Positions 18,109 to 25,970 of a stretch of DNA of 64,000 bases are shown in pieces. Each line of letters opens with the position of its first letter. The stretch's first letter is position 1. Origin of the DNA: Pseudomonas sp. v388 (GTDB lineage Bacteria; Pseudomonadota; Gammaproteobacteria; Pseudomonadales; Pseudomonadaceae); NCBI RefSeq assembly GCF_003935425.1, contig NZ_RHQN01000001.1, positions 558,001 through 622,000 on the forward strand. The letters run 5' to 3'. The notes below the pieces were generated by a model, which was not told the DNA's origin, did not search any database, and was given only the letters and a program-made list of their open reading frames with translations. The position numbers were made by a program, and so were the translations under genes.

Positions 18109-18873
18109 ATGGGCATACCTTCTCTCGATTTATCTGGCAGCATCACGTTGATCACCGGTGCTGGGCGTGGCAATGGTGCCGCTCTGGCACAAGGCTTCGC
18201 GCGAGCGGGCTCGACGGTGCTGGTGGTCGATATTGACGCTGAAACCGCGAAACAAACCGCTGCCGAGATCACGGCATCAGGCGCTAAAGCGTATAGCTAT
18301 CCGCTGGATATCAGAGATGAGCAGGCGTGCCGTGACCTTGCTGATCAGGTTGCGCGAGAGATCGGCACCATCTCCACGCTGGTGAATAACGCCGGGTTGT
18401 TGTTTCGTGGGCCCTTTGAAGGTTCGACTACCCCTTCTCAATGGCGTCGAACAGTCGATGTGAATGTCACTGGAATGCTCAACATGACCCACGCCTTCTT
18501 GCGGCACTTGAAGACCAATAAGGGATCGGTACTCAACATAGCCTCTATCTGCGCTTACGCTTCCGGGGTCGAATTAAGTACGTATTCCACATCCAAAGGA
18601 GCAGTGCTGCAGTTCACCAGGGCCTTGGCATCTGAGCTCGCCGAGCACGGCGTAAGGGTCAATGGCATCGCACCAGGATCTTTCCCTACGGCGATGTCCG
18701 CGGCAACGCGCGAAGATGCCACCAAACTCCAAACTTTCCTGAGCCACGTTCCTATGGGGCGTACAGGAGAACCAGAAGAACTCGTGGGGCCGGCTCTATT
18801 TCTGTCCTCGGCGCTTGCAAGCTATATTACCGGCGCAATGCTGCCCGTTGACGGCGGCTATCTGACACGCTGA
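18109..18873 (+). CDS. Short-chain dehydrogenase/reductase (SDR)
   Basis: 254 residues with the classical SDR pattern. The cofactor motif is TGAGRGNG, NNAG occurs in LVNNAGLLF, the catalytic Ser is in LNIASICAYAS, and the YxxxK pair is in YSTSKGAVLQF. The C-terminus has the usual ITGAMLPVDGG. It oxidises or reduces a hydroxyl/keto group, possibly a 3-hydroxyacyl-CoA, with NAD(P). The ATG at 18109 follows AAGG at eight bases. It is followed by the TetR gene, probably in one transcript. Confidence 0.88.
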   Translation: MGIPSLDLSGSITLITGAGRGNGAALAQGFARAGSTVLVVDIDAETAKQTAAEITASGAKAYSYPLDIRDEQACRDLADQVAREIGTISTLVNNAGLLFRGPFEGSTTPSQWRRTVDVNVTGMLNMTHAFLRHLKTNKGSVLNIASICAYASGVELSTYSTSKGAVLQFTRALASELAEHGVRVNGIAPGSFPTAMSAATREDATKLQTFLSHVPMGRTGEPEELVGPALFLSSALASYITGAMLPVDGGYLTR

Positions 18874-18909
18874 GCGGTCAGCCCCACACAATTCGAGACA
18901 AGAGAACCA

Positions 18910-19509
18910 ATGCGACCAGTCGGCGCGAAAAGAGAAGTCACCGAACAGGCTATCCATACTGCGGGTGTAGAGCTGATCAGCACATATGGCTACGAGGCCA
19001 TGACGCTGCGGATGCTGGCGGAAAAAGTGAACATGAAGGCAGGTTCGCTTTATAACTATTTCAAGACGAAGCAAGAGTTCCTGGCGATCGTTTTGAAGGC
19101 AGTCATGCGGGATTTGCTGATGGAGTTCACCGAGCGGGTGGATCTGCAACCGACTACCCTCGCCCGCTTTGAGGCCATGGTGATCGTCCACATCGACTTT
19201 CACACACGTCGCCGCCAGGAGGTCTTCATCGGCAACATGGAGCTACGAAGCCTCGATGAAGAAAACTACAAGATGGTTACGCGGCTGCGATCTGAGTACG
19301 AGCGGCGGGTGCGTCAGATCGTTGAGGAAGGGGTAGCCGAAGGTGTCTTTCAAGTTACCGACTGCAACCTCACCAGCAAGGCTCTGATCTCGATGCTGAC
19401 CGGTATATGCTCGTGGTACGACCTCAATGGCCGCTTGACCATCGACGATCTGGAGAAGCAGCACATTGAGCTTGCGCTGCGCATGGTTGGCTACCAGACA
19501 CCGCAGTGA
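18910..19509 (+). CDS. TetR/AcrR-family regulator of the acyl-CoA island
   Basis: 199 residues with a TetR helix-turn-helix near residues 10-55 (YGYEAMTLRMLAEKVNMKAG then SLYNYFKTKQEF) and a TetR_C-type ligand domain. Downstream of the SDR gene with a 36-base gap, so probably cotranscribed. Acyl-CoA-responsive TetR repressors commonly sit beside such catabolic operons; by analogy this one may bind the repeats at 17937-18056 and the related motif at 22454. A terminator follows directly. Confidence 0.85.
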   Translation: MRPVGAKREVTEQAIHTAGVELISTYGYEAMTLRMLAEKVNMKAGSLYNYFKTKQEFLAIVLKAVMRDLLMEFTERVDLQPTTLARFEAMVIVHIDFHTRRRQEVFIGNMELRSLDEENYKMVTRLRSEYERRVRQIVEEGVAEGVFQVTDCNLTSKALISMLTGICSWYDLNGRLTIDDLEKQHIELALRMVGYQTPQ

Positions 19510-19521
19510 ATACAAATAAAA

Positions 19522-19545
19522 ACCCCATCAAGCGATGGGGTTTTT
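19522..19545. terminator. Bidirectional Rho-independent terminator
   Basis: Arms ACCCCATC and GATGGGGT enclose a 4-base loop, followed by TTTTT on the plus strand and by a T-run on the minus strand. It ends both the TetR gene and the convergent lyase operon. Confidence 0.9.
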
Positions 19546-19549
19546 AGTA

Positions 19550-20494
19550 TCAGGCCTTGTATCTGGCCAGGCTCCCTCCGCGCATGACCTTGCCAGGTAG
19601 TTGGCGACCAAACACGGATTCGGCCAAGTGAGCCGCCTCGATCAGCTTCTCAAGGTCGACTCCGGTTTCGATCCCCATCTCTTCACACATGAACACCAAA
19701 TCCTCAGTGCAGATGTTTCCTGCTGCACCTTTATGCCCCGCAAATGGACAGCCACCCAATCCCGCACAAGAACTGTCGTACTTGGCCACACCCAGTTTCA
19801 GCGCGGCGTACACGTTGGCCAGCCCGGTTCCGCGGGTGTCGTGCAAATGGAGTGCTAAAGGAAGGTCAGGCCAGCTCTCGCGAACGGCGCCAATCGTGCG
19901 CTCCATCAACAACGGATTGGCCCAGCCAACGGTGTCAGCCAGGTATACGCCCTTCAGAGATACGCCGGCTTCGGACGCCAGGCTCAGCACCTCCCCGACC
20001 ATACGGACAACTTGAGGGATCGGCATGTACCCTTCGTAGTTGCAGCCAAAGGCGGTCATCACGTAACCCCATTCGACCTGCACATCGTGCTCAGCATAGG
20101 ACTTGAGCCAGGCGCGCTGCTCTTCCAGCGTCTGCTCGATGTTCTTGTTGGTGTTCTTGGTCGAAAAGGTTTCAGACGCGGTCACTCGAATGGCGCCGAC
20201 CACATCGAGTGGCGACGCGTAAGCGCGTTCCAAGCCCTGCTGGTTGAGCCATAGGCCGGTGTATCGTACGCCGACTTTCTTTCGGATAGCGGCGGCCAAT
20301 TCATCAGCGTCAGCCATGCCTGGTACGCGCTTCGGGTTCACGAAGGACACACAGTCGATCTGCTTCAAGCCCGTCTCAGCCAGCGCTTCGATCAACTCGA
20401 CCTTGCGCGAGACCGGAATCGGATTGGGCTCGATCTGAAACCCCTCACGAGGCCCCTCTTCATTGATGGCAATACGTTTTGGCAAATCAGACAT
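19550..20494 (-). CDS. Hydroxymethylglutaryl-CoA lyase-like enzyme
   Basis: 314 residues of the HMGL/DRE-TIM barrel family. NEEGPREGFQ holds the catalytic Arg and metal-binding residues, SFVNPKRVPGMADAD is the conserved loop, HLHDTRGTGLAN holds the two metal His residues, and GLGGCPFAG contains the reactive Cys of the lyase signature. The family cleaves HMG-CoA to acetyl-CoA and acetoacetate, or related substrates. Start at 20494 with GGAG upstream. It is last in the minus-strand set after biotin carboxylase and cupin, which fits a carboxylate-hydrate-cleave sequence, but the exact acyl group is unknown. Confidence 0.85.
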   Translation of the reverse strand: MSDLPKRIAINEEGPREGFQIEPNPIPVSRKVELIEALAETGLKQIDCVSFVNPKRVPGMADADELAAAIRKKVGVRYTGLWLNQQGLERAYASPLDVVGAIRVTASETFSTKNTNKNIEQTLEEQRAWLKSYAEHDVQVEWGYVMTAFGCNYEGYMPIPQVVRMVGEVLSLASEAGVSLKGVYLADTVGWANPLLMERTIGAVRESWPDLPLALHLHDTRGTGLANVYAALKLGVAKYDSSCAGLGGCPFAGHKGAAGNICTEDLVFMCEEMGIETGVDLEKLIEAAHLAESVFGRQLPGKVMRGGSLARYKA

Positions 20495-20499
20495 TGAGA

Positions 20500-20901
20500 T
20501 TACTCCAGGTTCTGGCCAGCGAAGTCCCCTTCCAGGAACTTGTTGGGACGCAGGAAAAACGAGATGACCAATGCTCCATTCGGAGATCGGGCCAAGTGCC
20601 TGTTGCCACGTGGACGCCACACAAAGTTGCCCGCAGTGACCTCGCCCTCGTCGTCCACAATGCTTCCCTCAAGCACATAGGTCTGCTCAATCTCGACGTG
20701 CTCATGCAGTGGCAGGCGTGTTCCGGGCGCCCAGCGAAACAGGGCGGTCAGCAAGCCGGTCTCTTGATCCTGAAGCAGGATCTTCATGTCGATACCGGGC
20801 GTAGGCGTTGGCTTCCATGGGAGGTGATCCAGATCCACATAGCGCGATGCCAACGCCGGCAATGCATCCAGCTCCGGAAGATTCGGGGTAATAGCGACCA
20901 T
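20500..20901 (-). CDS. Cupin-domain protein
   Basis: 133 residues with a single cupin barrel. Motif 1 is PGTRLPLHEHVEIEQTYVLEG (two His and Glu as metal ligands), and motif 2 contains GNFVWRPRGNRH. It resembles ChrR-like or dihydroxyacetophenone-dioxygenase-like cupins. The ATG at 20901 follows AAGGAG at good spacing. It sits between the biotin carboxylase and lyase genes with gaps of 13 and 5 bases, so it belongs to the pathway. Whether it is a metal enzyme or a stabilising or sensing protein cannot be told. Confidence 0.78.
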   Translation of the reverse strand: MVAITPNLPELDALPALASRYVDLDHLPWKPTPTPGIDMKILLQDQETGLLTALFRWAPGTRLPLHEHVEIEQTYVLEGSIVDDEGEVTAGNFVWRPRGNRHLARSPNGALVISFFLRPNKFLEGDFAGQNLE

Positions 20902-20914
20902 GTCATCGTCTCCT

Positions 20915-22297
20915 TCAGGCTGGTTGCGCGACAGGAAAAAGGGTGTCTGCATGCTCGTCAATGAAGCGCGTGTGCACTCGTGTTTCGACGTATGCAGGGC
21001 ATTCCAGCACTCTCAAGAGAAACTCGCGATTGGTTCGCAAGCCTGTGATTTGAAGTTTGCGCAACGCCTGACCCAGACGCTCAACCGCTTGGTGGCGATC
21101 GGCACCATGGGCAATGATCTTCATGACCATTGGATCGTAGAACGGGGTAATCCGATCACCTGCGACGAATCCCGAGTCGATCCGCACGCCTTCCACGACG
21201 GGAAGCTCAAGTCCTTCGATAAGCCCGGGAGCAGGCATGAACTTGCGTTCTGGGGTTTCAGCGTAGATGCGCGCTTCGATGGCATGCCCTTGCTGCGCGA
21301 TAAGGTCTTGAGCCAATTCCTGACTCAAATCCTCACCCAGAGCATGGCGAATCTGGGCGGCTACCAGGTCAACATCAGTAATCGCTTCCGTAACGGGATG
21401 CTCTACCTGGATGCGGGTGTTCATCTCCAGAAACGCATAACTCTGCGTTTCATCGTCGTACAAGAATTCCACGGTGCCAGCCCCGTCATAGCGACACGCC
21501 TCGGCTAACCGCACTGCCGCGGCCGCCATCGCACTGATGACAGTACGCGGTACACGTGGAGCCGGCGACTCCTCCAAGACCTTCTGGTAGCGACGCTGGA
21601 TCGAGCAGTCACGCTCGAACAGATGGACGGCCTTACCGTTACCAAACCCGAATATCTGCACCTCAATGTGTCGGGCGCTCAGGATCAGTTTTTCAAGAAA
21701 TACCGTACTGTCCCCGAATGCTCTTTCTGCCATCCGCTGCGTACTGGCGACGGCTTCGACTAGCTGCTCTTGGGCGTACACGGGCTTGAGGCCGATGCCT
21801 CCCCCGCCGGCTGACGCCTTTACCAGCAGCGGATAGCCCACTACTGCAGCAGCGCGGATGAGCGCTTCAGGATCCTCCGCGGTGACGTTTTCGGCTGCAG
21901 GTTGAACAGGAACCCCCGCTTCAATCGCCAGGTGGCGGGAGCGTTGCTTGTCCCCCATCGCCTTGATCACCGCCGCGGTGGGGCCAATGAAAACGATGCC
22001 CGCAGCGCTACACGCGTCCGAAAAAGCAGTGTTCTCCGATAGGAAACCATACCCTGGATGAACTAAGGTCACGCCATTGGCCTTGGCCACTTCCAGAACC
22101 TTGTTAGCGTCAAGATAACTCTCGGATGCCTTGGCAGGCCCCAAGAGAAATGCCTCATCTGCAGCTTTAACGTGCTGCGAGGTCGCATCAGCCTCGGAGT
22201 AGACCGCAACGGTGGGAATTCCGAGCGACTTCGCTGAGCGAATCACCCTGCAAGCAATTTCCCCTCGGTTCGCGACCAGTAATTTTTGTTGTGTCAC
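20915..22297 (-). CDS. Biotin carboxylase subunit of an acyl-CoA carboxylase
   Basis: 460 residues of AccC type: LVANRGEIACRVIRSAKSLG at the N-terminus, VHPGYGFLSEN, ATP-grasp loop ASAGGGGIGLK (most relatives have K or R where Ile is seen), and EMNTRIQVEHPVTE. It carries no biotinyl domain; the carrier is the separate 70-aa protein at 24823. It carboxylates biotin with ATP and bicarbonate. GTG at 22297 is the start, with GGAGG five bases before it; a TTG at 22309 would overlap that site. First gene of the minus-strand carboxylase-cupin-lyase set. Confidence 0.9.
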   Translation of the reverse strand: MTQQKLLVANRGEIACRVIRSAKSLGIPTVAVYSEADATSQHVKAADEAFLLGPAKASESYLDANKVLEVAKANGVTLVHPGYGFLSENTAFSDACSAAGIVFIGPTAAVIKAMGDKQRSRHLAIEAGVPVQPAAENVTAEDPEALIRAAAVVGYPLLVKASAGGGGIGLKPVYAQEQLVEAVASTQRMAERAFGDSTVFLEKLILSARHIEVQIFGFGNGKAVHLFERDCSIQRRYQKVLEESPAPRVPRTVISAMAAAAVRLAEACRYDGAGTVEFLYDDETQSYAFLEMNTRIQVEHPVTEAITDVDLVAAQIRHALGEDLSQELAQDLIAQQGHAIEARIYAETPERKFMPAPGLIEGLELPVVEGVRIDSGFVAGDRITPFYDPMVMKIIAHGADRHQAVERLGQALRKLQITGLRTNREFLLRVLECPAYVETRVHTRFIDEHADTLFPVAQPA

Positions 22298-22453
22298 GGC
22301 AACCTCCAATATCTAACGATTGTAAGTATCCCCAGCAGCATGTGGGTGCGGCCTAGCAAGCCCAAACAGCGGCCATGCTGCACACACTGAAAGAAAAAAC
22401 TGCAGAGGGTTGTGCTGCGAATTCAGCGTAGCTATATTCAGGAAAACTAACAA

Positions 22454-22462
22454 CCGTTCGTT
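22454..22462. promoter_or_regulatory. CCGTTCGTT motif in divergent promoter
   Basis: The 9-mer CCGTTCGTT lies in the 186-base region between the divergent biotin carboxylase and hydratase genes. The same 9-mer lies at 17937 in the ligase/SDR promoter. A shared TetR operator is possible, but one 9-mer match is weak on its own. Confidence 0.35.
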
Positions 22463-22483
22463 AAAACAAAAAAGGAGACGACT

Positions 22484-23260
22484 GTGACCTCCACTGAACT
22501 GCTGATCAACCGCCAGGGTGGGCGGGCAACCATAACAATCAGCAACCCCTCCAAGCGCAACGCGATTGCCACGCATACCGCCAGCGATCTGGTTCAAACA
22601 CTCCGCACGCTGGATCAGGAACCCGACATCCGAGTCATCGTGATCACTGGTGAAGGTGAATGCTTTTCTTCCGGTGGCGACTTGGATGAGTTCCTGGCGA
22701 CAGTTGACTCCGGGGCTACGCGCCTATGGGAAACCGGTGAGCCATGGCAGGAGCTGTTTGGCCTGATTCCCAAGCTCTCCAAACCTGTGATTGCGCGGGT
22801 GGTCGGCCCTGCCATGGCAGGCGCCTGCGGCCTGGTGGCAGCGTGCGACTTCGCATACGCCAGTGACGACTCGTCCTTCGGGTCGCCAGAAATCAAGATT
22901 GGGTTGTTCCCTCTTTTCATCCTCCCTGCGCTCGTCAATCGGATGGGCAGCCGCCACGCGCTGGATTTGGCGCTCACGGGTAGAACAATCAGCTCATCCG
23001 ACGCAGTCCGAATGGGGCTGATCAATGCCGCGGTAGAGGTAAACCAACTCGATGACCTCATCGCTTCGCAGGTGAACGCCTTCATCAAGCTCGAGCCCGA
23101 AACGGTTAAGCGCGGCAAACACGCGTTCCACAAGATCGCCTCGGCGGGCTTCGAAGAGGGGCTGGAGCTCGCACGAGGTCTGCGCCCGGCATTCATGTGC
23201 TCGGAAGAGCTTCGTCGCGGCATCGAGAAATTTTTCACCGGTAAGGGAGTTAAGGCATGA
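22484..23260 (+). CDS. Enoyl-CoA hydratase/isomerase family protein (second)
   Basis: 258 residues with crotonase signatures: SNPSKRNAIATHTASDLV, CFSSGGDLDEF, and MAGACGLVAACDFAYASDDS followed by FGSPEIKIGLFP. It starts with GTG at 22484 with AAGGAG six bases upstream. The stop overlaps the ATG of the carboxyltransferase gene, so the two are translationally coupled. In an HMG-type scheme this enzyme would hydrate the carboxylated enoyl-CoA before the lyase step. Which hydratase serves which step is not resolvable. Confidence 0.88.
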   Translation: MTSTELLINRQGGRATITISNPSKRNAIATHTASDLVQTLRTLDQEPDIRVIVITGEGECFSSGGDLDEFLATVDSGATRLWETGEPWQELFGLIPKLSKPVIARVVGPAMAGACGLVAACDFAYASDDSSFGSPEIKIGLFPLFILPALVNRMGSRHALDLALTGRTISSSDAVRMGLINAAVEVNQLDDLIASQVNAFIKLEPETVKRGKHAFHKIASAGFEEGLELARGLRPAFMCSEELRRGIEKFFTGKGVKA

Positions 23261-24789
23261 GCGGAATCGAGAACGTCAAAGAACTTCAGCGCCGGGTCGA
23301 AATTGCCTTGGCTGGCGGTTCCGATAAGGCAAAGGAAAAACACAAGGCTCAAGGCAAGATGCTCGTGCGCGAACGCCTTGAGCGCATCTTCGATAAGGGT
23401 GAATACCTTGAAGATGGCCTGCTGGTGGGTGCGTCGCGAGGTATGCCAGGAGATGCAGTCGTTACCGCCATCGGCAAGATCGACGGCCGTGAAGTTGCGG
23501 TCATTGCCAACGACATGACAGTTAAAGCCGGAACCTGGGGGTATCACACATTCCGCAAGATCGTGCGAATGCAGGAGATCGCTGTCGCCAGCAAAATGCC
23601 CATCATCTATTTGGTGGACAGTGCTGGGGCGCGTATCGATAGCCAGTTCGACTGCTATCTCGGCCGCATCGCATGGGGGAACATCTTCTACACCCAAGTG
23701 CAGATATCCGGTGTGGTGCCACAGATATGCGTCCTGTTTGGCCCCTCCCCAGCCGGGTCTGCTTACGTGCCTGCCCTATGCGACCTCATCATCATGGTCG
23801 ACAAGCAAGCGACGGCGTATCTCGGATCCCCGCGCCTGGCAGAGATGGCGATCGGTGAGAAAGTTACCGAGGAACAAATGGGTGGCGCGCGCATGCACTG
23901 CGCTGTGAGCGGACTGGGTGACTATCTCGCTCAGACTGAGGAAGAAGGTCTGCAGGCCGCAGTTGATTACCTGCGATTCTTCCCTTCGCACAACAGTGAT
24001 ATGCCGCCGCTGCGCGAGGCTCGTTCCCCCGCATCAACTCGTAAACTCAGCGAGATTGTTCCGCCCGATCAGAACCGCCCATTCGACGTTAAAGAGCTGG
24101 TTGAGTCGCTGGTCGATGCGGACAGTCTCTTTGAGGTCAAAGCCCTGTTCGCGAAAGAAATGTTCACCGGCCTTGCGTATCTGGGCGGTCGCCCTGTCGG
24201 GATCGTTGCCAACAATTCGAAGAACAAGGGCGGCGTGCTGTTCAATGACAGCGCTGACAAGGCCACTCGCTTCATCTGGGCGTGCAACGCATTCAACGTT
24301 CCCCTGCTGTTCCTGCAGGACATCAGTGGCTACATGATCGGTAGCGCTGTCGAAAAAGCAGGAATCATTCGCCACGGGGCCAAGCTCCTGCACGCTGTCT
24401 GCGAAGCCAAGGTGCCAAGAATCTCCGTGATGATTCGCAAGGGCTACGGCGGTGGCTATCTCGCGATGTCCGGCGGGCCAACTCAACCCGATGCTCAACT
24501 CGCGCTCCCGGGGGCCATGCCTGCCTTGATGGGCCCTGAAGCTGCAATCAACGCCATCCACTTCAACGAAATTCAGGCGATGGAGCCGGAAGCCCGCGAA
24601 CGCTTCATCAGTGAAAAGCGCCAGGAATATGCCAAGGACATCAATGCCTTCGACCCGGCTGACCAGTTCTCTTTCGAGGCAGTCGTCGACCCGGATGCCC
24701 TTCGTGACGACCTGATTCGCCGGTTCAACATCTACAGCCGTCGCGCCATCCCGCGCATCGATCGCCGCAACGGCATCTACCCCGTTTAA
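23257..24789 (+). CDS. Acyl-CoA carboxylase, carboxyltransferase subunit
   Basis: 510 residues of the propionyl/methylcrotonyl-CoA carboxylase beta family, with two crotonase-like halves. Half 1 contains VASKMPIIYLVDSAGARI and GPSPAGSAYVPAL. Half 2 contains GIVANNSKNKGGVLF, NVPLLFLQDISGYMIG and RKGYGGGYLAMSG. It transfers carboxyl from biotin to an acyl-CoA. Its ATG overlaps the upstream stop. Biotin carboxylase lies on the divergent transcript and the carrier follows 33 bases downstream. The acyl specificity is not evident from sequence; a methylcrotonyl-like substrate would fit the lyase. Confidence 0.9.
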   Translation: MSGIENVKELQRRVEIALAGGSDKAKEKHKAQGKMLVRERLERIFDKGEYLEDGLLVGASRGMPGDAVVTAIGKIDGREVAVIANDMTVKAGTWGYHTFRKIVRMQEIAVASKMPIIYLVDSAGARIDSQFDCYLGRIAWGNIFYTQVQISGVVPQICVLFGPSPAGSAYVPALCDLIIMVDKQATAYLGSPRLAEMAIGEKVTEEQMGGARMHCAVSGLGDYLAQTEEEGLQAAVDYLRFFPSHNSDMPPLREARSPASTRKLSEIVPPDQNRPFDVKELVESLVDADSLFEVKALFAKEMFTGLAYLGGRPVGIVANNSKNKGGVLFNDSADKATRFIWACNAFNVPLLFLQDISGYMIGSAVEKAGIIRHGAKLLHAVCEAKVPRISVMIRKGYGGGYLAMSGGPTQPDAQLALPGAMPALMGPEAAINAIHFNEIQAMEPEARERFISEKRQEYAKDINAFDPADQFSFEAVVDPDALRDDLIRRFNIYSRRAIPRIDRRNGIYPV

Positions 24790-24822
24790 CCGTAGCCATA
24801 TAAGAAAATCCGGAGACATTCT

Positions 24823-25035
24823 ATGAGTCAAATCAAGGCACAGATGGCCGGCAACATCTGGAAGGTGAATATCCAGGTGGGTCAGTCAATCGACTTCGGA
24901 GACGAGGTGATCATCATGGAGTCCATGAAGATGGAGATCCCCGTTGAAGCGGACGATGCCGGTGTCGTGAAGGAAATACGGGTGGCCGAAGGCGATACCG
25001 TAGACGAAGGCGATGTCCTCATCATCCTCGAATAA
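24823..25035 (+). CDS. Biotinyl carrier protein (70 aa)
   Basis: A stand-alone biotinyl-lipoyl domain. The biotinylated lysine lies in ESMKMEIPV (the family usually has AMKM), and the symmetrical hairpin ends in VDEGDVLIILE. It shuttles carboxybiotin between the biotin carboxylase (20915) and the carboxyltransferase (23257). At 70 residues it is just the domain, without the Pro/Ala-rich linker of AccB. CGGAGA lies upstream. Gene order shows it belongs to this carboxylase. Confidence 0.92.
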   Translation: MSQIKAQMAGNIWKVNIQVGQSIDFGDEVIIMESMKMEIPVEADDAGVVKEIRVAEGDTVDEGDVLIILE

Positions 25036-25052
25036 TCCATGGGGGCGCTGCA

Positions 25053-25901
25053 ATGAAGATTGCAAGTTACATGCACCAAGGGCGCGCGTCCTACGGGATC
25101 GTCCTCGATGATCACGTAGTGGACGCCGGTCACAACCTGGCGTCCAAGTATCCCGACCTCAGGTCGGTACTCAGCTCGCCGTCTGGGATCGACGAGCTTT
25201 GGGGCGCGAAGGATGCGCCTCGCCTTGCACTGGACAATGTCCAGTGGCTTCCTCCGATTCCCAATCCTGACAAGGTGCTGTGTGTCGGGCTCAATTACAG
25301 CAAGCACATTGAGGAAACCGGAAGAGAGATCCCGAAACATCCGACGCTGTTCACACGCTTCGCAAGCGCTCAGGTGGGGCACGGTTGCCCATTGACCTGC
25401 CCTGCAGCTTCCATAGCCTTTGATTTTGAGGGTGAACTTGCGGTGGTGATTGGGAAATCAGGACGCCACATTAAGGCCGAGGATGCGTTTGATCACATCG
25501 CAGGCTATAGCGTTTTCAATGATGGTTCCGTTCGCGACTGGCAGCGCCACACGCTCCAGTTCACTGCAGGAAAAAACTTCGTTGGATCGGGAAGCTTCGG
25601 CCCGTGGATCGTTACGACCGATGAGGTTCCAGATGTAAATGCGCTCGAGCTGATTACTCGACTCAATGGTGTCGAAATGCAGCGCTCTGGCATTGACGAT
25701 CTGCTGTTCAAAATACCTGACCTGATTGCCTATATCTCCACGTTCACAGAGTTGCTGCCTGGCGATGTGATCGCGACGGGGACACCTGGCGGTGTGGGTG
25801 CATTTCGAGAACCCCCTCTCTGGATGAAGGCAGGCGATGTGGTGGAAGTCGAGATTCATGGCATTGCGACACTGACCAACCCGGTCATCAACGAACCCTA
25901 G
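25053..25901 (+). CDS. Fumarylacetoacetate hydrolase-family protein
   Basis: 282 residues. The C-terminal FAH domain has VLCVGLNYSKHIEE, FEGELAVVIG (acidic metal ligand), GYSVFNDGSVRDWQ and LPGDVIATGTPGGVG. Family members hydrolyse C-C bonds of diketo acids or decarboxylate/isomerise oxaloacetate-like acids, with Mg. It is 17 bases after the biotin carrier gene, so it is in the same operon. It differs from the true fumarylacetoacetase at 39375, which is longer. Exact substrate unknown; a 2,4-diketo acid or related product is an inference. Confidence 0.85.
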   Translation: MKIASYMHQGRASYGIVLDDHVVDAGHNLASKYPDLRSVLSSPSGIDELWGAKDAPRLALDNVQWLPPIPNPDKVLCVGLNYSKHIEETGREIPKHPTLFTRFASAQVGHGCPLTCPAASIAFDFEGELAVVIGKSGRHIKAEDAFDHIAGYSVFNDGSVRDWQRHTLQFTAGKNFVGSGSFGPWIVTTDEVPDVNALELITRLNGVEMQRSGIDDLLFKIPDLIAYISTFTELLPGDVIATGTPGGVGAFREPPLWMKAGDVVEVEIHGIATLTNPVINEP

Positions 25902-25916
25902 CAACCAGTTCAGCGT

Positions 25917-25931
25917 GGGGCCAATGGCCCC
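25917..25931 (+). terminator. Weak hairpin between FAH-family and MFS genes
   Basis: GGGGCC, loop AAT and GGCCCC are followed by a poor CGTTT tract. It may attenuate transcription into the transporter gene rather than end it. Confidence 0.35.
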
Positions 25932-25970
25932 CGTTTGCAGTCCACGACAAAAACAATACAGGACACTGAA

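Noticed and set aside
22615-23697. Long open frame of 360 codons on the minus strand
   Set aside because: Lies antisense to the hydratase and carboxyltransferase genes, which have clear family motifs; composition is that of a high-GC shadow frame with no ribosome-binding site.
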